Origin: an uncultured Ruminococcus sp.
GTDB taxonomy: Bacteria > Bacillota > Clostridia > Oscillospirales > Acutalibacteraceae
Reading direction: 5' to 3'
Length of the DNA: 64,000 nucleotides
Assembly (NCBI GenBank): GCA_902794395.1
Contig: CADBHB010000018.1
Span: 32,174 to 96,173, forward strand
The translations under genes and the position numbers were made by a program. Below the pieces are notes generated by a model. The model was not told the DNA's origin. It did no database searches and saw only the letters and a program-made list of their open reading frames with translations. Shown here piece after piece: positions 58,096 to 64,000 of the stretch (its first letter is position 1; every line of letters starts with the position of its first letter).

Positions 58096-59400
58096 TTATG
58101 CTTCCGCCGACTGAGCGGCTTCCGCTTCGATCTTCTTTTTCAGCTCTTCCTTGCCGACCGCCAGCATCAGCTTGATGCGGTTCTCCTGATTCACCTTCGG
58201 CGCGCCGGGGTCGTAGTCGATAGTCACTATGTTGGCGTTGGGCTTGATCTCCTTGATCTTGCGGATGGCGCCCTTGCCGTTTATGTGGTTGGGCAGACAG
58301 CCGAACGGCTGAGTGCAGACGATGTTTTCGTAGCCTGTTTCGGCAAGCTCAAGCATCTCCGCAGTAAGCAGCCAGCCCTCGCCCATCTTGCTACCGTAGC
58401 CGATGACGCCCTTTACCAGCTCCTTGGTGTGCGAGTACTTGTGAGGCGGCACAAAGTTGAAGCGCTCCGCCGATTCTATCATCAGCGTCTCCAGGCTCGT
58501 CACGTAATCGAGCAGCTTTTTGCAGAACTCATATTTCAGGCGGTTGCCGCCGAACATTTTGTAATCCTCTATGCGGTTGTCAACCTTAAAGGAGGCAAAG
58601 CCCATCAAGCCGGGCAGACAGACCTCGCAGCCCTGCTCCGCCAAAAAGTCCTCCAGTCCGTTGTTAGCCATTTTGGAGTATTTTACGTAGATTTCGCCGA
58701 CGATGCCCACCTTTACCTTCGGCACGCGGTTCAGCTCTATCTTTGAAAAATCCTTGGTCAGCTTGTGGAGGTTTTCGTCGACCTCCTCCAGGGTATAGCC
58801 CCTGCCGTCTAAAAGCATTTTGGAAACCTTGTCGCTCCAGCGCATTACAAGCTCCATCGTTTCGCCCTTATTCACCTCATAGGGCTTGGTCTGGTTAGAC
58901 AGCAGCATAAGCTGGTCGCCGTACACCAAACCGCCCACAAAGCGGCGGATAAGCGGCAGAGTAAGCGCGAAGCCGCTGTTTTTCTCCATGCCGAAGGACA
59001 GCGAAATTACGGGAACAAAGGCAAAGCCCGCCTTTTTCAGCGCCTTTCTCAACAGGTAGATGTAGTTGGAGGCGCGGCAGCCGCCGCCTGTCTGGGTCAT
59101 CATAAGCGCGGTCTTATGCACGTCGTACTTGCCGCTCTGCAAAGCGTTGATGAACTGTCCGATGACCAGCAGCGCCGGATAGCAGGTGTCGTTATGCACG
59201 TATTTCAAGCCGGTCTGCGCGATCTCGGGGCCGGTGGTCTCCAGCAGCTCGCAGTTGTAGCCGTAGCCCTGAAACACACTGCGCAGGATCCTGAAATGGA
59301 TCGGCGCCATATTGGGCATGAGTATCATGTAGCCCTCGCGCTTCATCTGCTTGGTAAACAGCAGTCGTCCCGTTTTTTTGTCGTATTTTAATTCAGCCAT
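58096..59400 (-). CDS. 2-hydroxyacyl-CoA dehydratase-like (double-cubane type) subunit
   Basis: 434 residues. Cysteines in YVHNDTCYPALL, TQTGGGCRASNYI and CTQPFGCLPNHING are the expected iron-sulfur ligands. The segment matches the C-terminal part of the 1400-residue activase-related dehydratase proteins of Clostridia; here it is a separate gene 54 bases after the activase. The family works with an ATP-driven activase to catalyse hard low-potential reductions; the true substrate here is unknown. The end is a Glu/Ala-rich tail. Confidence 0.8.
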   Translation of the reverse strand: MAELKYDKKTGRLLFTKQMKREGYMILMPNMAPIHFRILRSVFQGYGYNCELLETTGPEIAQTGLKYVHNDTCYPALLVIGQFINALQSGKYDVHKTALMMTQTGGGCRASNYIYLLRKALKKAGFAFVPVISLSFGMEKNSGFALTLPLIRRFVGGLVYGDQLMLLSNQTKPYEVNKGETMELVMRWSDKVSKMLLDGRGYTLEEVDENLHKLTKDFSKIELNRVPKVKVGIVGEIYVKYSKMANNGLEDFLAEQGCEVCLPGLMGFASFKVDNRIEDYKMFGGNRLKYEFCKKLLDYVTSLETLMIESAERFNFVPPHKYSHTKELVKGVIGYGSKMGEGWLLTAEMLELAETGYENIVCTQPFGCLPNHINGKGAIRKIKEIKPNANIVTIDYDPGAPKVNQENRIKLMLAVGKEELKKKIEAEAAQSAEA

Positions 59401-59454
59401 AATGACTCCTTAACAATCAGCAGATTTTTCCGGATCTGAGATCCCGCGTTTGAC

Positions 59455-62358
59455 TCAGTCGTTGTCGATAGCCGCCAGCAGACTGCGGATGCGGATCTTT
59501 ACCGCGCCGAGGTTGGTGATCTCGTCTATCTTTATCTGGGTGTATATCTTGTTCTTTTCCTCCAGGATCTCGCGCACCTCGTCGGTGGTGATGGCGTCTA
59601 CGCCGCAGCCGAAGGACACCAGCTGCACCAGCTCCATGTCCTTGCGGGTAGTAACATACTTCGCCGCCGCGTAAAGCCGCGAATGGTAGGTCCACTGGTT
59701 GAGCACGTGGGTGCGGAAGGCGTCCACGCGCGGCGAAACCACGTCCTCGCTGACGATAGCCACGTTAAAGCCCGCGATAAGCTTGTCGATGCCGTGATTG
59801 ATCTCGGGGTCGATGTGATAGGGTCTGCCCGCCAGCACAAAGATCTTCTTGCCCTCTTTTTCGGCGCGCTCGATTATCTCGTCACCCTTGCGGCGCACCT
59901 TTTCCATGTAGGCGTCGTATTCCTCGTACGCCCGCTTCGCCGCGACGCGCACCTCGTTGAGGGTGAGGTCGGGGAAGTAGAACGACAGCCGCTCATACGC
60001 CTTTTTGGGGAAGTCCTTCGGGCGGTGGATGCCCAGATACTCCTTGATGAAGTTGATTTTGCGGACGTCCTTCATATTGTTGCGGATGACCTCGGGATAG
60101 TACGCCACCACGGGGCAGTTGTAGTGGTTGTCGCCGAGGCGCTCGTCAAAGTTGTAAGACAGACAGGGATAGAAGATGTTTTCCATGCCGCTGTCAATAA
60201 GCGTCTGCACATGGCCGTGCATAAGCTTTGCGGGGAAGCAGACGGTGTCGCTGGGGATGGTCTGCTGACCGCGCTGATAAAGCTTGCGCGAGGACGCGGG
60301 CGAATGGTGCACCTCGAACTTGAGCTCGGTGAAGAAGCGGTACCAGAAGGGGTACAGCTCATACATATTGAGTCCCATGGGGATGCCCAGCTTGCCTCTT
60401 ATGCCCTCTATCGGCTGATAACTGTTGATGAGCTTCAGCTTGTAATCATACATATTCATGTCTGAGGACGGTGCTTTTTTGGTAATGGGGCGCTCGCAGC
60501 GGTTGCCCGCGATAAAGCGTCTGCCGCCGCCAAATGAATTGACGGTAAGGCGGCAGTTGTTGTTGCACAGTCCGCAGTTGGTGACCTTTATCTCGTGGAC
60601 AAAGTGGCTGAGATCGTCGGCGTTAGCCAGCTTGCTTTTGCCCTCGCCCTTTGATTTGCGCTTGGCGTAGAGCGCGGCGCCGTACGCGCCCATAAGACCC
60701 GCGATATTCGGGCGCACCACCTGCGCACCCATTTCCATTTCAAAGGCGCGCAGCACCGCGTCGTTGAGGAAGGTGCCGCCCTGCACGACTATGCGCTTGC
60801 CCAGCTCGTCGGGGCTGGAGGCGCGGATGACCTTGTACAGCGCGTTTTTGACGACGCTCAGCGAAAGACCCGCCGAGATGTCCTCGATGGTGGCGCCGTC
60901 CTTCTGCGCCTGCTTTACGCTGGAATTCATAAACACCGTGCAGCGCGAGCCGAGGTCTACGGGGCGCTTGGCAAAAAGCCCCAGCTTTGAAAACTCCTCT
61001 ATCTCATAGCCCAGCGCGTTGGCAAAGGTCTGCAAAAAGCTGCCGCAGCCCGAGGAACACGCCTCGTTTAGGAAGATGTTGTCTATAGCGCCGTTATGTA
61101 TTTTGAAGCACTTGATGTCCTGTCCGCCGATGTCGATGATAAATTCCACATCGGGCATAAAGTATTTAGCCGCCGTGAAGTGGGCGATGGTTTCCACTAT
61201 GCCGTAGTCCACGTCAAAGGCGTTTTTGATTATGTCCTCGCCGTAGCCCGTGACCGCAGAGGACACCACGTCGAGCTCGGGATTGATAGCGTATACTTCT
61301 TCAAGGAAAGCCTTGATTATCTCAACCGGATTGCCCTTTGAGGGGAGGTATTTGGAGTGGAGCAGCTCGCCGGACTCATTGAGCACCACGCCCTTGACCG
61401 TGGTGGAGCCGGCGTCCATGCCGATATACGCCTTGCCGCTGTAGCCCTTGAGCTCCTGCTGGGTAACATTCGCCTTAGCGTGGCGCACGGTAAACGCCTC
61501 GTATTCCGCCTCGCTTTCAAAAAGCGGCGAATTGAAGGCAAAGTTGCCCGACCCGCGGTAGTTTTTGACGTTTTTTATAACCTCGTCAAAGTCGATGACC
61601 TCCTCCGCGCACAGCGCCGCGCCCGCGGCGACATAGTACAGCGAATTATCGGGGCAGATGCCCTTGGTCTTGAGAGTGCGGTCAAAGCAGTTGCGCAGCT
61701 CGCTCATAAAGGTGAGAGGGCCGCCGAGGTAGACTATCTGTCCCTCGATCTCTCTGCCCTGCGCCAAGCCCGCTACCGTCTGGCTGACGACTGCGTTGAA
61801 GATGCTTTCGGCTATATCCGCCTTGCGCGCGCCCTGATTGAGCAGCGGCTGGATGTCGGTTTTTGCAAACACGCCGCAGCGCGAAGCTATGGTGTAGGTC
61901 TTCTCGTACTGCTTAGCGAGATCGTCCATCTCCTCGAGCGGCACGTTGAGCAGGGTAGCCATCTGATCGATGAACGCGCCCGTACCGCCGGCGCAGGTGC
62001 CGTTCATGCGCACCTCGAGTCCGTTGGTCAAAAACAGAATCTTCGCGTCCTCGCCGCCCAGCTCTATGACCACGTCTGTTCCGGGGATGAAGGTGTTCGC
62101 CGCTACTCTGGTGGCGTATACCTCCTGCACAAAGTCGATGCCGCAGTCCTGAGCCACGCCCATACCTGCCGAGCCAGACAGTGCCACGGGACAGTGCTCT
62201 ATCCCCTTGATCTCGCCGCGCACGCGGTTGAGGATCTCGGCGATCTTGTCGGTTATCTGCGACAGATGGCGCTCATATGTCTTATATATCAGTTTGTTTT
62301 CATCGTCAAGCACAACGCACTTTATGGTGGTCGAGCCTATATCCAGTCCTAACTTCAC
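59455..62358 (-). CDS. Acyl-CoA dehydratase activase-like protein with two ASKHA domains
   Basis: 967 residues. First ASKHA domain at about 1-260 (LDIGSTTIKCVVL, GGEDAKIL, NGTCAGGTGAF with the Fe-S cysteine); second at about 310-580 (GMDAGSTTVKGVVL, IGGQDIKCFKIH, NEACSSGCGSF). The rest (CGLCNNNCRLTV, then FYPCLSYNFDERL) belongs to the DUF2229-type dehydratase-like part. Such proteins use ATP to raise electron energy for a partner dehydratase, encoded by the next gene. In many relatives the two are one chain of about 1400 residues (967+434 = 1401), so this is a split version. Confidence 0.88.
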   Translation of the reverse strand: MKLGLDIGSTTIKCVVLDDENKLIYKTYERHLSQITDKIAEILNRVRGEIKGIEHCPVALSGSAGMGVAQDCGIDFVQEVYATRVAANTFIPGTDVVIELGGEDAKILFLTNGLEVRMNGTCAGGTGAFIDQMATLLNVPLEEMDDLAKQYEKTYTIASRCGVFAKTDIQPLLNQGARKADIAESIFNAVVSQTVAGLAQGREIEGQIVYLGGPLTFMSELRNCFDRTLKTKGICPDNSLYYVAAGAALCAEEVIDFDEVIKNVKNYRGSGNFAFNSPLFESEAEYEAFTVRHAKANVTQQELKGYSGKAYIGMDAGSTTVKGVVLNESGELLHSKYLPSKGNPVEIIKAFLEEVYAINPELDVVSSAVTGYGEDIIKNAFDVDYGIVETIAHFTAAKYFMPDVEFIIDIGGQDIKCFKIHNGAIDNIFLNEACSSGCGSFLQTFANALGYEIEEFSKLGLFAKRPVDLGSRCTVFMNSSVKQAQKDGATIEDISAGLSLSVVKNALYKVIRASSPDELGKRIVVQGGTFLNDAVLRAFEMEMGAQVVRPNIAGLMGAYGAALYAKRKSKGEGKSKLANADDLSHFVHEIKVTNCGLCNNNCRLTVNSFGGGRRFIAGNRCERPITKKAPSSDMNMYDYKLKLINSYQPIEGIRGKLGIPMGLNMYELYPFWYRFFTELKFEVHHSPASSRKLYQRGQQTIPSDTVCFPAKLMHGHVQTLIDSGMENIFYPCLSYNFDERLGDNHYNCPVVAYYPEVIRNNMKDVRKINFIKEYLGIHRPKDFPKKAYERLSFYFPDLTLNEVRVAAKRAYEEYDAYMEKVRRKGDEIIERAEKEGKKIFVLAGRPYHIDPEINHGIDKLIAGFNVAIVSEDVVSPRVDAFRTHVLNQWTYHSRLYAAAKYVTTRKDMELVQLVSFGCGVDAITTDEVREILEEKNKIYTQIKIDEITNLGAVKIRIRSLLAAIDND

Positions 62359-62446
62359 AATAAAGCCTCCGTATAAAGCTTTTTCGGTTTTACCTTATGT
62401 TAAACGCCGCACACCTAAATCATGCGGTTTTTCCTTATCTTTATCT

Positions 62447-63619
62447 TTATAACGCGCTGATGTCCGCGCAGATTTTTTCGCGGAGCCGCATCAGTTCGCC
62501 CAGGTCGCCGCAGTTGAGCAGCACCAGTACAAAATCATGATCGGCGGAAACGCACACCGTCGAGCAGTACGGCGGCAAGTTGCCGTCGTGAAATACAAAC
62601 CCGTCGTTGCCGGGCAGCATGCCGTAACCGTAGCTGTAGGAGGGCGCGTTAGGCGTTGACATCATTTGAAACACATTGGCTGAGACAACACGGTGCTCCA
62701 GCAGCTCTCTGCCCCATTTTTCCAGGTCGGAAGCACAGGACATCATATCGGCGCTGCCGCTGCACAAGCCCTTGCAGGCAAACCACGCGCTGCCGTCTCC
62801 GACGATATTCCCGCCCTTGCTCCAGCTGTCGCCAAAGCCCGTCATCGTCATGCCGAGCGGGTCGAGTATGCGCTGACTGATAAACTGCTCATAGGAGGCT
62901 CCGGTTACCTGACCGATGATCTCCGCCAGCAAAAAGTAGTTGGCGCTGCAATAGGTGTACGCCGTTCCGGGAGCAAAATCCAGCTCCTGCGCGAATATCC
63001 ACTGCTTTATAGCCGCGCGGTTCGTCACGGAGTCGTTAGCCGCACTGACAAAGCTGTCGTAGGCGGTCACCAGGTGATCGGGGATGCCCGAGCTCATGCT
63101 AAGCAAATGGTGAATGGTTATTTCGGCGCCGTGCGGGTATTCGGGGAAGTATTTGTCGAGGGTGTCATTGACATCCAGCCTGCCTTCCTCATACAGCATC
63201 AGCACCGCTGCGGCGGTAAACTGCTTGGAAACGGAGCACACGTGATAGATGTCGCCGCAATTGTCGCCGCTGGTATATATGGTCTCGCCGTCCTTTACGG
63301 CAGTCACCGCGCCTGCAAAACCGGCGTCGCTTACGTCGGATGAAACCACCGCTGCCGCGGCGTCGTTGTTGACCGGAGTGGGCGAAACAGAGGGGCTCTG
63401 CGTTTCGTCGGAGGTCTGCGGGCTGTCGGGGGCGTCGGTATCCGCCGCCTGAGTCTGCGGCTCAGCCGTGCCCGCTATTGACTGCGGTACGCTTTGCAAG
63501 CCGGACGCCTGCGCCGATGCCGCGGGCGTGTTTGACTTGCCGCTTTTTTGGCAGCCGCCCAACGCGGCAGCGCTGATCGCCAGTGCGCCGCAAAGTATCA
63601 CAGAAAGGATCCTTTTCAA
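62447..63619 (-). CDS. Beta-lactamase-fold serine hydrolase, lipoprotein
   Basis: 390 residues. Signal peptide with lipobox LGGC, a Thr/Ala/Pro linker to about residue 90, then a class C beta-lactamase/DD-peptidase fold. The SxxK motif is VCSVSKQF; the Tyr-containing motif reads YCSAN where YSN is usual, so the third position is changed. The HxG-type end motif is FHDGNLPPY. Probably a peptidase or esterase on the outer face, not a resistance enzyme. It has a perfect promoter upstream (63687-63715). Confidence 0.85.
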   Translation of the reverse strand: MKRILSVILCGALAISAAALGGCQKSGKSNTPAASAQASGLQSVPQSIAGTAEPQTQAADTDAPDSPQTSDETQSPSVSPTPVNNDAAAAVVSSDVSDAGFAGAVTAVKDGETIYTSGDNCGDIYHVCSVSKQFTAAAVLMLYEEGRLDVNDTLDKYFPEYPHGAEITIHHLLSMSSGIPDHLVTAYDSFVSAANDSVTNRAAIKQWIFAQELDFAPGTAYTYCSANYFLLAEIIGQVTGASYEQFISQRILDPLGMTMTGFGDSWSKGGNIVGDGSAWFACKGLCSGSADMMSCASDLEKWGRELLEHRVVSANVFQMMSTPNAPSYSYGYGMLPGNDGFVFHDGNLPPYCSTVCVSADHDFVLVLLNCGDLGELMRLREKICADISAL

Positions 63620-63686
63620 ATAATCACCGCGCTTTCACGGAATCGCTTTCGGAGCGTATAGCGCCCCAAAATGCACATATCAATTA

Positions 63687-63715
63687 ATTATAATATGTTT
63701 GAAATCTTTTGTCAA
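63687..63715 (-). promoter_or_regulatory. Consensus SigA promoter for the serine hydrolase gene
   Basis: Minus strand: TTGACA (63710-63715), 17-base spacer, TATAAT (63687-63692), both perfect. It gives a leader of about 60 bases. Confidence 0.85.
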
Positions 63716-64000
63716 TCGTCTATTATTCCAAAGCGGAACCGGGAAACCGATAACATTTTTGCACTTTTTCGCTTTGGAGCAAACAAAGCCTCCGAGCCGA
63801 ATGTGTCACCGCGTTTTTTGAGCAAGCACCAAAAACGAACATAGTTTCGAGCATTGTCCCGAAAAACGGACAGTGTTCCGTGTACAATAGAAGTATACCA
63901 TTCCTAAATTGACAAAGTGAAGTTAACGTTTTAAGGGAAAATTTGGCGAGTTAGCGAAAGCTCACTTTGACAAAAGTGCAGGGTATATATTCGGATATTT
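63716..64000. other. Gene-free right end of window
   Basis: No ORF of note. A TACAAT at about 63883 lies near a CGGACAGTGTTCCG imperfect palindrome, and TGACAAAGTGAA with CTCACTTTGAC forms a loose inverted pair near 63910-63970. It may be the upstream region of a plus-strand gene outside the window, but nothing decisive is seen. Confidence 0.4.

Noticed and set aside
62447-63619. Beta-lactam resistance gene
   Set aside because: The fold is shared by many peptidases and esterases; the Tyr motif is altered and a long lipoprotein linker is present, so resistance is not supported.

Overview
The window comes from a spore-forming gut-type Clostridium relative, most likely an Oscillospirales (Ruminococcaceae) member. 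Support for this is the Firmicutes-type S10/spc ribosomal operon with a KOW gene between map and infA, zinc forms of L36 and Adk, SpoVAC and SpoIIID, a type I dockerin, a class B sortase, a secreted starch-active GH13 enzyme and many lipoproteins. Base composition is moderately GC-rich and promoters are SigA-like (TTGACA-17-TATAAT). The assignment is inferred from gene content only.

Layout: (1) 1-13153, minus strand: a long ribosomal operon (rpsJ to rpsM, with secY, adk, map, infA). It starts at a promoter near 13125-13153 followed by a leader with an attenuator-like hairpin. Two unusually long, foldable spacers precede rplC and rplB. Two essential genes, rpsJ and rpsN, carry internal deletions of 58 and 40 nt that shift the frame; these look like assembly errors until shown otherwise. 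(2) 13236-15700, plus strand: a CobO-type adenosyltransferase and three lipoproteins. (3) 15719-21812, minus strand: an EctB-like aminotransferase, a small MoCF-like protein, a sortase B with a similar-looking N-terminal domain, and thiI with a cysteine desulfurase. (4) 21992-32581: spoVAC, then zinc-ribbon membrane proteins, a CobW GTPase, a flavodoxin, a PASTA/YARHG membrane protein behind a foldable leader RNA, and two zinc-ribbon Hanks-type kinases. (5) 32582-33035: tandem and inverted repeats. (6) 33036-43595, minus strand: GH13 amylase, serC-serA, pyrC/aldolase/pyrF and an acidic repeat membrane protein. (7) 43888-46925, minus strand: nagB, a GlmU-like acetyltransferase and glmM behind a glmS-type ribozyme. 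(8) 47096-52987, minus strand: a CapD-like sugar dehydratase and the metF/activation-domain/metH folate-B12 methionine module. (9) 53145-57147: a dockerin-bearing transglutaminase-like protein, spoIIID whose 3' end runs into a palindromic repeat, and a caspase-like lipoprotein followed by a second copy of the repeat end. (10) 57187-63619, minus strand: a membrane protein, a two-gene 2-hydroxyacyl-CoA dehydratase/activase pair and a beta-lactamase-fold lipoprotein.

The strongest functional story is region 7. A glucosamine-6-phosphate-sensing ribozyme, normally found on glmS mRNA, sits on a nagB-acetyltransferase-glmM operon. Read as a pathway this is fructose-6-P to GlcN6P (NagB running in reverse), to GlcN1P (GlmM), to GlcNAc1P (acetyltransferase), so NagB may stand in for GlmS. 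The second story is the zinc-ribbon kinase cluster. The extracellular domain of one of its kinases shares a near-identical DNA tract with a lipoprotein 17 kb away, which suggests gene conversion between receptor-like parts.
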